Shown here in pieces: positions 33,736-47,380 of a stretch of 64,000 bases of DNA. Position numbers and translations under genes: made by a program. The notes below the pieces were generated by a model that was not told where the DNA came from, searched no databases, and saw nothing but the letters and a program-made list of their open reading frames with translations. The stretch's first letter is position 1. Every line of letters starts with the position of its first letter. The DNA is from Nemopilema nomurai (lineage: Eukaryota; Cnidaria; Scyphozoa; Rhizostomeae; Rhizostomatidae): NCBI GenBank assembly GCA_003864495.1, contig ML133503.1, positions 1,794,252 to 1,858,251 on the forward strand, read 5' to 3'.

Positions 33736-36700
33736 ACTGATATGTTTGATTTTCCTTATGCTCCCTCTGTCTTCCGAGGCTAAGGGTTGCGTTTCTTCAA
33801 TTTAAGCATAGTTGGGGATTCAAGACGACTGTTGGAAAGGGATGCTGAGGCTTTTCAGGACGATTTACAACTTCTTCTAACCTGAGAGAGGTGGTAAGTA
33901 GCCAAGAACTTTTTTTTCGTTGTATTCTTTCTAGATCCCTATCATTGATAAAGTTGCAAGTAGCTCATGCTTTCAGTTGTCCTCACTCTTCACATGCGTC
34001 TTCATTCTTCACTTGGGTTAGGGTATTTGGACGTTGATAAACGCTTTTCAGGTACCTTAGGCTGTTTTTATCCTTAATCACCTTCCTCTTTCAATGTTCA
34101 ATGCTTAGTTTCACGAAGCATGTCATTTCGCAGACAATGGGTTGAGTGGGAAGAGGTTGCAGTTCAGACAATGTTTTGGAACAATCAAAAGAATCAAAAG
34201 TACTCTTTCTTATTGCTTGGAGCCAAGGGAGTTGATGCAACGACGTTTTAGAGCTATTTGTTTCCTAAACCAGGTACTGATAAGATTTTGGTACTTTTTT
34301 ACTATAATTCTCGTATATTTAGCCGTGTCTTTGTTTAATTTCTTTGACTTGAGATCTCCTTCCTTGGATTTATAAAGAAAGACATTGGATATTGAAAAGA
34401 AAAGCATTATTTTTGAAACTAAAAAAATGTAAAGACATAGATCCATGCTGTCTTGTTTTGATGGCGAAAGTTTCAACCTCAAGCTGTGAAACCTAGTGAC
34501 ATTACAAGGGAGCAATGATTAGTACACATTGGTTGTGAACACAGAAAGGCAAAACGAAACCTTCTACACCGTGACCCCGTAAAAAGTCTCGCAAAATCAA
34601 CTTATTCTTAGAAAGATCTTCTTCTTTTTATTAAAGCTCTAATCATTTTGCACCTCTTTTCTCTTTAGATGTGGGTGGGTCATTTGAAAAGACGGTACCA
34701 TGGCCAGCATATTTAAATAAATAACTAGCAACAAGAACGAAAATAGAAAGACTGCATTTGTGGCTAAGGTTTGGGAGACCCCATTGGAGACGAAGACAAA
34801 GAGGCTTTTTATCTGTACCAGGTAAGTCCTGTCTTCTCACTTCTTTATGTTGCAGTTTTGACACGGCAAAAAAGACATTCTACAATTGCTGATCTAAGAA
34901 TGCTACCTGTACTTGCTCTTCTATTGAAATATGCCTATAGCTTTGTGAATTATTTTCATAAAATGCGATAACTAGACTTTCTTTCAACTGGCCTTTTATC
35001 AACTCTTTTCAATGCAACAAGCTCTCGTCAGATAAATATCCGTTGTACTCCATTTATAATTATGGTTAAGAAACATTTAGTAGATTCTTGTGATATGCAT
35101 TATGATTCTGTCAGCGGAAAGTTCCACGCTTCAAGTACGCCTACGCTTCAAGTCAAAAGACTTCAACCCTTTTCTTGAAAAACCATCTTGCATTACCTAA
35201 CAGAAAAACCATCTCGTTTCTCGTATTGTGAGACTTTCAGTTAAAAGGATGACTGACGAATGCTTAATTAGACACAAATTTATATTTGCTCTGAGTGGTC
35301 GTTATCACAGCCAGCCAATTCTAACAAGCAACATCTCTATCTTTAATTAATGATTTAACAGGACTTAGAAATTAAGTTTCGGTGAAAACGAAATGGGAAT
35401 AGAAAACGAGGTATTTCTCTGAACTTTCTATTATTGAGCTTAATTTGAATTCCGTGCCCAAACGATTATCCACTAAAGTCTCTCGCTTTTCCCATTTGAT
35501 AAGGGCTACCATGGACTATGGGGCTACAAGGGACTTCAGCTAAGTGTGGGCTAAAGTATCTTATTCCTTTGTAAACAACAATACAAAGAAGATTTGGCCA
35601 TCTTTTCGTGAAGTTTATTTTGCCAATCGCAGAATGATCTGTAAATTCCTGCTTTCCTTACCCTTTTGGAAGAAAATACATTACTTTTAACTTTGCTGTC
35701 ACATCATTTTTAGCTTCTTAACTGAAAAATATGCTTCACCAAAGGAGCCGTAAATCTGTCTTTTTTGGTCCAGACAAGAATCAATGTATAGATGCTCCGT
35801 TAATTGTTCTGCTAAAGTTTGACATGTCCCTCTCGCAAATCAAAAAGCTCAGATACGCTAGGAATCGTGTAACCTATTCATTTTGGTTCATTAGTTTGCA
35901 GATAAATATAAATACACAACATGAAGACTTTATAATGAAATTTCGATGGTATTCTAGATTCCCAACAAGTGGCGTGCTTTGTTCAAACAAATGTGGAACT
36001 GTGGTCTCATGTGATTACAGAAAGGTGGTCACATCAAGGTGACCGCTATCATGGCTCCAGAAAACAAAGTCCAATTGCTCGATCCACTCCTTTTTAAAGC
36101 AGTGATTGAAGTGGCGGTTTGTTTCAGCAAGAATTGGTACTCGAATGCATTCAATATAATGTGACAAGAATTTACTGTCTCATGTGTAATTTATGCGGAG
36201 GCTTAGATCCGCCCCTGTTTTCCCTACCATCAATGAGGGTTCACTTTTCCTTCCAGTACTGATATACCGAAAAGGCAGCAACCGCAACTTTTTCAAAGCA
36301 TTAACCGCTTCTCTTTCCTGAGTGTGCGGAAATTTGATTGAATAAACAGCAATTATTGAATAAAGGTATTTGACAAACACTCTATGATATCCATTTCAGT
36401 AGAAGGGCAAAAAACAATCACATGTAAAAAAACTTGAGCTCAAGACGTTTTGTTCTCGATATAGATTTTTGGTCTTTTCAGTCCATATTATTGCATAAGA
36501 TTTCTGGAAGATTATGGTTTGCAGAATGCAACATACAATATAATTTGCTACATAGTACACGAGAAATACCAAAAAGATGTGAATAAATGAAAAGATGTGA
36601 ATAAATGAAAAGTTGTTTGTAGTTTGACAGACAGCATTCTAGTCCTAGTAAAGCGAGTATTGCATTAAAATGCCATCGTCACGCAAGCTATACTTTCCTT

Positions 36701-36890
36701 AAGATGGTGGTAAAACCGCCAAAGAAACGTTTGATTTCTGGCGTTGCTTCTTGACAAACATGGCATTCATGAAGGTCTCTTGACAGTGATGTGGCTGGAC
36801 CCTTTTGGTTGGGTGGCGTTTAGAAAAAAAGTGGCCAACTTTACTTTTCTGTCCAACTTTTTCTCCACAGAAGGTTTCAAGATTTCGAGC
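33736..36890. other. Unassigned stretch with a broken exon candidate, unit A
   Basis: The plus-strand counterpart of the unit B exon candidate lies at 34134-34273. Here it has one extra T after ATGGG (34138-34144) and a TAG inside the frame, so it is broken. A further exon-like block, 34770-34822 (GDPIGDEDKEAFYLYQ, then GTAAGT), is also present in B. Relative to B, about 1 kb is missing after 34884, and about 270 bp near 35015-35287 is present here only. No family was recognised. Confidence 0.4.
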
Positions 36891-36895
36891 CCTGA

Positions 36896-37036
36896 AGACT
36901 AAACCCTACTACTCCAAAATTATTGGATGCTCGGGTGCAGGTAGGAGATATGCTGGAAAATGAAGGGGAAGATTGGAACATTGTAATTGACGACAGGTCA
37001 CGTAGTGTAGTGGAATTGGGTGTGAAAACGCTCTAA
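36896..37036 (+). other. Short conserved open frame (47 codons), unit A
   Basis: The frame is open from a TGA at 36893-36895 to a TAA ending at 37036. It has a protein-like C-terminus (VQVGDMLENEGEDWNIVIDD followed by RSRSVVELGVKTL). The same frame is kept in unit B (59480-59620) with one Leu to Phe change. It may be a terminal exon, but I could not find a convincing acceptor in phase. Family unknown. Confidence 0.25.
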
Positions 37037-39794
37037 TTCTGACAAAAATTATAAAAATCTGTAATTCGGCACAGATGTTCCATTCTATGTTAGATATGAC
37101 AAAAAAACCCCATTAATTGGGAATTGGAAACCCCATATATGGGCGAGCCCCATAGTGACCGACCGATAGCAGGGAATCAAATCTTTTTTTCGCCAAAACT
37201 ACATAACATGTACATCTTCTGAAAGGAAAATGCATTATGTATAACTTTTTAAACATGTTTACCGTTAGTATGTGCAATTATTCAATTAAAAGGTGAAATG
37301 AAGAAAAGGCCAAGCGAATATTGAAAGGCGCGCAGATAATTATGCAATAAATGGAATGTGTGCCTTATGTAACGATGGGTTCGAGAAAGTGTCAGCGGTG
37401 AAGGTAAGGATGAAAGGACTGAAAACACAGACCCGAGTCAGTGGAGAAAGAGATTTTTCTGACTTGCAAAGGTACGTTTTATCAATTAGTGCTGGTGATA
37501 ATATGTGATTAAATGTAATAAAATTTGGAGCATTTTAAGTCGAAATGTATTTATGATAGACGTCCATAATAGACGCAGTGTTAACTTCTTCTTTAGCTAC
37601 TTGAATAATCCCCTATTGGTACAGTCTTGGTTCATTGTGACTGCAGAAGAATGTTGGTTGACACAAGAAAGGCGTCTACAGCAGATCCTCCAAGAAAGAA
37701 GCTACAATCTCTGCCAAAAGTAATTGGAACACCTTGAACATTAAGTGATTTTTCAACCCCCGTTCTATTCCTGTGTTTCCTTTTATGTTGCAACCCCTTC
37801 CCCCTAAAACATTGTTGGATCGTTAGGTGAAAGCCATAGCTATATGTGAATTCATCACTTGTGTTTGTAGAGTTATTTTCTTTTGCGCTATACAACATTG
37901 TTTGAGGGGCGAGGTGATTCAGCACGCTGCGCGATGCGTAAATTAGAGCAAGTGTTCCACGACTTTTTGCAGAGATTGGAGTATGTTTTCTCTGCTCCAC
38001 AGTAGCTAAGCGCAAGTGTTCAATTCAGAACTTTGCCTTTATTGCCAATACTCATTTCTCAATGGGTGAGCAGAGTTGATGAAAGGGGTACATGCGCCCC
38101 TGCTCACATGCAATAATCTCAATTTTATATTATTTTTGTCGGGGTAAAGCCGTAATTCTACTACACTAACAAGCTCCAGGAGAGCAACATATTTTGCTAA
38201 TTCTTTAAATTTTGAAGCAGACATTCGAAACATTTGAAAAATAATTTTGAATCGGACACTTGTGTTTATCGAATAAGCAAGAGGTAGTCTCACCTTTACC
38301 GGTTCCCTTAAGTCAAAGTCGTGTCTTTTCTAGGTAGTTTCAAGTACAGATAACATTCTACTTCTTCAATTTCTAACAGTTTCTGTCGCATGAAAAGGAA
38401 TAGCATAACCTTTCTTCGTCGATTTACAGCTGCAATGTGATTCTGGCTGTCATTCCGTCTCCATTTGCTCGTGCGCACGGGGTTTTCTTTTCTTTCAAAT
38501 CTTCTTTTGTTTGCTCAACTGGTGGTCGACCTTTAGTCAGCAAATGTCTTACTATAAATTCGAAATGATGGAGTTTTACCGGTGTAATTTGCCTCTTTCT
38601 AATGGCATTTGGTAACTAGCACAGGCAACAACATCAAATTTTACGCTCCGTGCGCTACGATTCTTGTCCTGCGCGCAATAGACCCTACTTAGTATTCAAG
38701 TGATGATCAAAAGTCCCACCTTATGTTTTAACTAAACTACGAGACAGGTCAATGGAGCCTTTGGCAAATCGGGCTAAATTGGAGAGTAGAGTGTCGGTCG
38801 TAACGCTGGCTGAAGAAGGACAAGAATAATATTCGACAAAATACTTAACCAGCAATATATTGTGTTAACTAGCAATACCAGAAATAATTACCGTCGTGGA
38901 ATATATCAGTTTTTGAGATCTATCTAATAAGCACTGAAGAAATATTTCATACACAGGGCCTCTGACTCAAGTTTTGAAGTAGAGGGTGGCCAAATTTGTC
39001 TTTAGCCACACCCTTTCTGTACCGCGCCCCAGAGACCTTGCTTGCCGAGACAAGCTGCTGGGTCTTCAGTTTAATTTATGCTCTTTTTCAAAAGTTTGGT
39101 TTGCTTTTCTTAATAATTATTGACTCATCGTGTGAGAACTTTAGCTTTTTGGAAAGAAGCAAAATAATACGGGAAGCAAAAAGGTTAATCAAACAACAAG
39201 CAAATGTTAACCATATATTTTATGACAATCTGATTTCTTGAAAGTACCAAATGAATGGTACCACTCTTAATGCAATGACACAATTTGATTCCCTGCGTTA
39301 CAAAATTCAGCTCATCCTGATTGTAACGAAATCCGTGTAGGTTAAGTGAATGTAACTACGAAGGTAAGTCAGTCGTGATTCAGGATAAGAGGAATACAGG
39401 CGTACAAACCAGGGTCTCTTATTAGCGTATGTGATATACTTGCATTACATATACATTCTGCAGAAATACACGGATTTAAACTGAAGTCAACAATTTGCAA
39501 AACGTGGGAGGAAGCAATTACATGGATTCATGTTTCCTTGGGTGCCAGGAATGTGTCCAAAATTAAAGTCCAATCTCCTAGATGGTTTTGATAATATTTT
39601 GGAAACCCTAGGATGTGGCGTGTACTCGCTTCGTCCTCTAGTTTGTGGTTAACTTCAGAAAAAGATGCAAAATGCCCTTCAATGGGCACTCAAGCAGTGG
39701 TAACAGCAATCAGCAAAAGAATGGCGAGGTTCCATTCCCTATTACTTAAATGAAACCTTAAATTTTTTTGCAATTTGCTCAATCTGGTCATTTC

Positions 39795-42788
39795 TGATCA
39801 ATCAAAACCACTTTTAATGTTAATCCATCAAAACCACTTTTAATGTTAATCCATCCAACCCACTTTTAAAGTTTATCCATCCAACCCACTTTTAAAGTTG
39901 ATCCATTCAACCCACTTTTAACACGGTCACTTTTCCATTCAAAGTCGAAGAAGGCCCCGGTGGGGTCGAGGCAGTGACCAGGCACAAACAGGGATTCCCG
40001 GCATCAATGGCATTAGCTGGCATCCGGTCTCTCTCGTGCTCCAGTAATTTTTTGTCGGAGTTATTTTTTTATCTTGTGTTATCTCAAATAAAAATAGCTT
40101 GATAATACATGCTACTCTATTTATTCAATAAAGCAATTTTATTTCCACCTGAGCACCTTTGAAGGAAATTAGATCTTTGGTCCACTCGTTGTGGTAATTG
40201 GAATAATTGTAACGACAATATAAAAAATAGGTTTGAGCCCTGAAGCCGGAAAGAGCTGGTAAAGTCTGGCTTTCAGTATGCCATTCTTAGTTAGTATGAT
40301 CCATCACAGACTATGTACCTTCGCGTTAAGCTAACAAGTGTCAGCCTATCATGGGAAGAGGTTTAGCAGGATTTCTGCAAAAAGCTTTTACTTTCGACAA
40401 GAACCAATGATGTATTCGTGTTAAAGCTCGGATCTCTGCTGAAACTGGTTGCTTCTAGCAGGGGCCAAGAATCATGCAATGTGTGTTGTATGAGTCCAAG
40501 TATCTGTACTTATGGGAACGCTGTCCTAACTGCATACATCCTGAAACGAAGTTTTTCTTCAGCAAAAGGACAGCAGCAAAAACGAAGTTTTTCCAACCGC
40601 TGGACAGTTGCCTTGCGAATTTCCTAGAAGGGACTTCAAACGATGACTTTATGTCAAAGGATGTCAAACAGTTTGAAGAAATGTATTTCATTGAACGAGC
40701 AGTGAGCTTTTCATTCAGAATATACTAGCATTTACGAACTTTGTTTATTATAATGTATTGTAATTTATTATTGTGCTTTTCGTGATCAGATGACCCAATG
40801 ACCCAAAGCTAAGCATTTTTGCAACATATTTAACGTTTTTGGCTTAAATAGTTTAATTTGGGTTACTGCAATTTGTAGGACTTGATTTTTTATCTAGACA
40901 ATGTACATCGAGTTTGAAAATTCAGTTTTGCTCTGATGAAAATTTTCTCGAATAATTCAAATTTGGACAAAGTCGAAGAGAAAAGGAGATTTATGAATGA
41001 TTATCCTTAATGCTTTTCTTCTCCGATGCAAATGTCGGCAATCATGATCAGAAGGAGGCACATTTGCCTGCCCTTCTTTTCATTTGCCTTGCCATCCGTT
41101 TGCAATATATTTCTTCGTCTTCTTTTTCTTCATTCCGCCAGCTCCTGCGAAGCATGCCAACCGCCGGAGGAGCCTTGAACTTCGTTCTCCATTCACAACT
41201 TCATAGGAACATCTTCTATTCACTTGCATCCATTTTACAGACTATGCTAAAAATTGCAAAGTTTTCAAAGAACTCCTTGCCTCCTTTTTCACATCGTAAA
41301 CATTTTCACCTCTACTTCTTCTGCTCCTCCGAAGTAGCATAACTGCCAATAAATTTTGCAATGCAAGTTAATCAAATTTCGCCGAGTTTCCTACACATTT
41401 TACAAAGCCAAAATGTTCCGTGAATTGTTCCAAAGAAATCTGGTACAATATACTGTATATGGGAAGCTAGGCTTTTTTACAAAAGCATTATTGCTATTTC
41501 AAATATATTTCAACCGCATACTTGCTACTTAATTTCTTCTGCAACAATGCACTGCAAAAATTATGCACATTCATTCCCAACAACTATTATGATAAAATAA
41601 ATTATTGTATTAAAGAAATAGACACTTGATGCATTAATTTTTATAAAGTCGATTCTAATATTTCAAAACTTTGCAGGTTGCACATACATATCTGGCAAAG
41701 AATCGACCACAAAATTTTTTGCTACCTGAAACAAAATAATGACATTTACTCATATGGATCTTGATCTCCTCCTTTTAGATCGTTTCGAGTTGGGCATAAA
41801 GGTTTGCGTAAAAGGAATTTACCACTACAGCCTCACAAATAAATGAGGTATTGTTCTTGGACTGCACTTACAATTTAAAGACATGGCATTTTGACTAAAA
41901 GAATACATTTTTTACTTCAGAATGAAAAACTTGCACCAGAAAAAGTTATGACATTTCTTTGGCTGCAATTATTTTGAATGAAACCTTCCTCATTACCAAA
42001 ACAAAACAGTTTATTTTAGATGTTAACTATTTATGATAAATATTTCTAATAAACCTTCCTTAAATATGGTATTTAGAGGCAAGAAATTTATCCAGTTCAC
42101 AGCCTTGAAGCCGTCAGTTCACTAGACTCTGATTTAGAAAAGTTTGGGCTTTCTTGAGTGTTTGTTCACAACTTTGTTGAGAGTAATTAAACTATGAGCT
42201 TCGAAGTAGATGTTTGTATCATCAACAGAAAGGGAGGACGAAATCTTGGAAGACGATATGGGAAGATCATCAATAAAATTAGAAGGCCCAAGGACAAACC
42301 CTTGGAGAATACCAAAAATAAAACTCAAATGACTAGAATTGAAACCATTTACAGATTTATACTACTTCGGTTAGTAAGATAAGAGCTAAACCACCCAAGA
42401 GCTGTCCCTTGCATCATGTTCCAAATTGTCCAAAAGATTCTAATGACTAACTCTCGAAAGATTCTTAAAAGACTCTTAAAATTGGGTTGAGTTGATAAAC
42501 ATTTGAAGTGGGTTGGTTGGGTCAACTTTTAAAATAGGTTGATTAGATCAACTTTTAAAATGGATTGGATTGATAAACCTTAAAAGTGGGTTGGATGGAT
42601 AAACTTACAAAGTGGGTGGATTGATGAATTTTTAGAGTGGGTTGAATAGATCAACTTTAAAAGTGTGTTCGATGGATCACCTTTCAAAGTGGGTTGGATT
42701 GATCAACTTTTAAAGTGTGTTGGACGGATTGCGTTTCAATGTTGGTTGGATTGATCAATTTTAAAAGTGGGTTGGATTGATCAACTTC
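39795..42788. mobile_element. Fold-back-like element, unit B
   Basis: The left arm is 39795-39920 and the inverted right arm 42483-42788, enclosing the GC-rich block, about 2.4 kb of non-coding DNA and the LINE relic. It is simpler than unit A because the local duplication of the left arm is absent. Arms made of ~25-bp repeats in opposite orientation suggest a fold-back transposon. The alternative is two independent minisatellites that happen to share a monomer; the shared internal variant (AACCAACATTGAAACGC, clearest in unit A) argues against that. Confidence 0.5.
42134..42345 (-). pseudogene. LINE reverse transcriptase fragment, unit B
   Basis: This is the counterpart of the relic at 16309-16520, with the same GILQGFVLGPSNFIDDLP and SVDDTNIYF motifs. 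Its identity to the unit A copy shows the LINE fragment was present before the unit was duplicated. Confidence 0.75.
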
Positions 42789-43205
42789 AATAAGGCGGTA
42801 CCGCTGCATGAGATTTCGGGCTTTGGTGTGGTCGCTGTGGATCTCCTCCATGAAATTGTGGCGAAAAGGGTACATCATAGAATTTCCGGTTTAGTAAAAG
42901 CTTCTAATTTTGATGGATATTTCACGTAATCTCTTCCCAGTTTCTCCTTTATTTTTGACGTTGTCTGAAAGAGTCAAAATGAATCGTTTAGTATTGAGGT
43001 TATCACACCTTATTAACTAACTTTGAAAAGACCCACAAGTCCAGATCTACCAAAGTTATTCGTTTGTCTTTGTTCTAAAAGGTGGACCTGAGTTGCGTTA
43101 AAGCAGACTCTTTGTTGAGTAGCCGAATGGGTCTTTGATCTTTTGAGTGCATTCCCTTGAACAGCAGGATGTTGTAAAAGCAGTGCTTCAACATTTTTCA
43201 ATACT

Positions 43206-43995
43206 TTAGACCCACTCTCTACAGCCATGCTTTTTCGTGGTAATGCAAAAACTGTGATCAAGACCTTGATCGCCCGGTAAAGAAACCAAAGCTGGAAGAA
43301 TATAGAGTATGATATTGATATGAAAGCTAAATCCATCGGCCAGAATGGGCATACTCATATCAGTTTTGACATCCATTGCTTCCTCACTAAATATTGATTC
43401 AGTCTCAATTTCTCTTTCCTCTGACCATATTCCCTGCGTGCTAAAAGGTAAGGCATCTAAGAGCATACCTAGTGGTATATAGGCCACAAAAGTATGCAAT
43501 TTAATAGGCACTAATAGAAATTGACTTTATAAAGTTCACTTTATTGAGTTCTCTTTTTAAGTTAGCTAAGGTTATCCTGGGAAAGAAGGAGGCAAACTCA
43601 TTTGTACCATGGACCATGTATTTTTGTAACTATATACTGTACTTTACACCACTACACTTATATATCACTCAGCTCGGCAATGTTAACATCTGAAATGACA
43701 ACGAATAATTTCAGACTTCAACTCGTTTGAGTTTTAGATTGTCTCACTTACCCTAAAAGCAACCATGCTAGTGGTTTCCAGAGGGCAAGTCATATGAAAA
43801 TTGTGTATCAAAAGCCACCTTACCGCTGCCAGTTCTACTTTTATCTAATAATCTCCTCCCATGCCCTTTAACTTCTCATTCAATAAAGCACCAGTTCTTC
43901 AGATGCCAGAACAGTGTCGTTGGCTCGACAGACAGCTCTGTTGACAGCGACTTCAATAAAAAATATTTTACAAGTTTCTTCCTGCGAGGCCAACG
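43206..43995 (-). other. Exon candidates, unknown gene, unit B
   Basis: This is the counterpart of 17384-18169. The downstream block (43511-43206) is unchanged from unit A. The upstream block has lost one base (GCACCAGTTCTTC) and gained five (TCTAATAATCTCCTCCC), which destroys its frame. If a gene runs through here, unit B is the broken copy. Confidence 0.3.
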
Positions 43996-46224
43996 TCTGA
44001 GGCAGTTCTATGCATTTTTAGCTTTTCAATATGCTTTTTGTCCCTGAGCAAACGATGTTCTTTGATAGAATTCCCTTTATGCATAAAATCATTTGAAAAT
44101 ATTATTCGTGATCAAATAATTGAGGGGCATCATTATCCATGTAGATTTTGCAGACTTGATGATGATTCCGTGACACCGCACGAGCACTGTAACGCATCTT
44201 GTTCATGTTATGTGTACTTATTCCTGTAGCAACAGCAACTTTACAAATTTTGTTGTGGGAATCCCGTTTATATTCCCTATCGTATTATCTTCTTCAGAAT
44301 TGTGGCATTGATGATATCTTTACAACGTACAGCAGCATGACAATCCGTTCCGACTGTCTTGTTTCTTTTCACCGAAGATGGTCCTAAGAAAATGCTCTTG
44401 ATTTTATTAATAATAGCCCCATAACTAGTTATGAATGATATGCGCATTTGCGAACGTGTCCAACGTGAACGATCGGAGTATTTTCTCGATTCCTCTCATC
44501 CATCCGGACTTCCCTTTTTGGCCGTTGTCCGTTGACTGCTTACTCAAATCACATCGATCATCCTCAATTTGGGTTTTCAAGGTTTGGTTCACTTATTTGC
44601 AAGTAAAGTCAATTTGATGAACGTTGACCAGAAGTTGCTCTTTACTTTTTAATTGCATTATGAGCAAGTGTACAATTATTTGCTTTTTTACTGACTGTGT
44701 AATGTATCTTTTACACCTTCCTGGGAGATACAGCTTCAATACTTCTACACTTACTGCAGTCATTCTTTTTACAGAAAGTTTCTGCTCGCGAAAGTGGAGT
44801 TCTTGAATTATCCTTTTTGCTTTTAATCTAAGCAACAGAGAGATTCGTTTTATGCTGCACTCTTCACCAACACCTCCAACGGCAGATGTTACATTTATTG
44901 ATACCAAGTTAGACACGTTACTCTTATTTGACTCTGAAATACTTTTCACTTCCTCCAAATATTTATTCAGATAAGTTAGGTCAATGTTATTCTCAAACAG
45001 ATTTGTAAAAATGTTCCATGATTTCGCATTTTTTTACCGTTTTCTAATGAATGGAGAACAAAATGTTCATTCCATTCTGCTTGACTATATTACATCAATT
45101 TCCTAACTTTTGAGTTAGATTTCTATTGTTTGTCTTTTTTTGCATCAATTCAGTAGATAACTCCCATTGAAATGTAAATTTGATGTCTAATCATCAGACA
45201 TGGCCTCTTGAGAAATATCAAGATAAAAAATATGCACATTTCAGGGGCGCAACTAGGGTATTTTCAGGGTTTCGTGGTAGAAATGGGGCATAAAGACATT
45301 GGATTTCCATGGGAATAGGGCAAAATTCACGCCCCTGCATTTATGTTCAGGAAGTAAAATTCTCACAGTCAATTCAACATGATTGAGATGATTAATTTGA
45401 GCCAACGGGCAACTTTTTTCCTTTTCCCAACGTCCATCACCAAAAGTTAGCTTGACTCCCCCCTCCGAATTTCTTTCTGCAAATTGATAGTCAATGATAA
45501 TCGACGAACTGTAGGTTTTAGTTATGGAGATGCATCTTTAGCCACTCTAGAAGGCTATATCAGAAAGATAATTTTGGCGTTGGACCCAACAATGATGGAT
45601 CCTCTGATGTCATTAAACTTGAATCTTAGCCCTCCCATGTTCAACCTCGTAGCTCCGTCTCCGAAACTTGATACCTCAAGTTATGTAAAGTACTGCTTTT
45701 ATGCAATTGATTTGACACAATGTTCGTAGAACGTGAATACAGGACCTGTTTATGTGGAGTTAAAGTCAGAATTTATTATTCTAATCGTACAAAAATAATA
45801 ATAAATTTTGAAAAACATTTTGGCACCCGCCTTAAAGTAAGGCGTTATTTAATAATATATTGTTCCGTAAAATACTATTCAAGGGATTTCAGTTATCGAC
45901 CCCCTTCCCCTGCAGTTGAAACAGGCTCACTCTCCTGTCAAATGTCACGTATGCGTTGTTGATGAATAATCACATGACATTTAGCTATAAATATTGTAAG
46001 TATAGATTTAATCGGGAGTTTTTAGTTGATTTTATTCATAGAACGTGATTACGTAAGAGTTCGTTTTATTTGCCGCTCGCTCTACCTTTCATCGTTGTGA
46101 AACGCCTCTTACCCAGTTTCCTAGGCTAGAATCGCCACTTGTTGCTTATTGCATGTTACATCGCGGTCCCTGTTGTCAAATTGTACTATGGCCGTTAATT
46201 CTGTTTCCAGATGATTCTAATGCA

Positions 46225-46226
46225 AT
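46225..46226. other. Empty ISL2EU target site
   Basis: Unit B reads TTCTAATGCAATTCTGGTGA here with a single AT. Unit A has the same flanks but with AT, 3893 bp of element, then AT. This gives the pre-insertion allele and defines the target duplication as AT. Confidence 0.93.
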
Positions 46227-46921
46227 TCTGGTGATTTTGATAAGCAATCCCATTTAATGCAAAAGTAACACGTGCACTCTTCGGTTCAGTTTCGCGCCTT
46301 TTTTATACCTCAGATTCAAAGAGAGGCCATTTCAGTGTGTCCGTTGGAGGATGTCTTCGTCCACGCCTGCATCTCTGCATCATTTGGATGATAATTCTCT
46401 AGGATGCAGAGCATAATGGAATTCGAAGAATAACATGGTTTCGAGTAAGTGTGTTTGCCACTTTTTACAGTTAATTTTGCTCTCAGTACCGTTATTAGCA
46501 GTGAAATCAGATTTGAATATAGGGTTAGTACAGCTGTTACGGCGGGAAGCCAACTGTTATGTGGCCTAAACACTCACTTCGCTCTGCAAATATTAAAATA
46601 TTTCAGCAACTGGTTTTAGTAAGTAGCACTTTTGAATATTATTCATTTTACTATTGAATTCTGTATCGAAATATTTTGAAGGTAAAGGTGAAAAACCTTT
46701 CTAGGATTTTTTGGGAATTATTTAGGTAACATTCTTGATTTTTTCTAACATTCTGATAGAATTCTAAACTAAAACGTCCAAATGACGTTGTCTGGGAAAA
46801 ATTGATATTTTTGCGGCTCATAACACATCACTTTTCTTCATGTGGCTTCACGTTTTCTGTGTGACTTCACTTTTCTTTTATGAGCTTCTTTCATGAAATT
46901 GGCAACTAATTTCCAACTAAT

Positions 46922-47380
46922 ATGAGTTGGCATGACGTTTGTAGATGAGTATTTGAACAAATTGCAAATTCAAAATATCTTGATTTGTGATCTAATCTAA
47001 GTTTCACATGACTGCCCGCCATTCCTCAAGTACCTTCGTGTTGTGTTCTCCGCTACGAAATGCTTGAATTTTCCCGCCAAAATACAATAACAAAGTGGTC
47101 CCATTTTATTGGCTGGCCGCAGTTTGTCAAAGGCGAGAAAACAATAGGATGCTCGATCCAGTCTTTTTCGAAAGCTTCCCGCCATTTTGTTGAGGAAGGG
47201 AATGGAGTAGCCTCACCAGTTGCTTATTCGCGAGAAATCACGTTGACCTTGGATATGTTTAGTAATGCTGCCCGAATGTAAAAAGTGTCAAAAGATAAAT
47301 ACTTGCATTCAATGCAATTGGACATCTTTGAAAGGAAGGCGTTGGCCTTTGAACAGGTTAAAATCATTCCCTGTCTATGA
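46922..47380. promoter_or_regulatory. Promoter-like 459-bp segment found only in unit B
   Basis: Unit A has only AATTAA in its place. The segment holds CCCGCC three times, including TTTTCCCGCCAAAA at about 47069-47082 and CTTCCCGCCATTTTG near 47175, both close to the E2F consensus TTTSSCGC. It also has an inverted CCAAT box (ATTGG, 47108-47112). An E2F pair plus CCAAT is typical of animal cell-cycle promoters. A 73-codon frame (47060-47281, +) overlaps it but has no family. Whether B gained it or A lost it is not decided. Confidence 0.35.

Larger units (their letters stand above)
12199..38887. repeat. Giant tandem unit, copy A
   Basis: This is the first of three head-to-tail copies of a unit that begins TTACCGTCGTGGAATATATC. 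Copy A is longer than B mainly because it holds an ISL2EU transposon (20399-24291), a MITE (12865-13252), an extra local duplication near 13.4-14.6 kb and two more monomers in the small tandem array. It lacks segments that B has near 46.9-47.4, 52.7-53.0 and 56.7-57.7 kb. The left edge lies inside piggyBac coding sequence, whereas B and C are preceded by the end of the previous unit. Confidence 0.95.
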
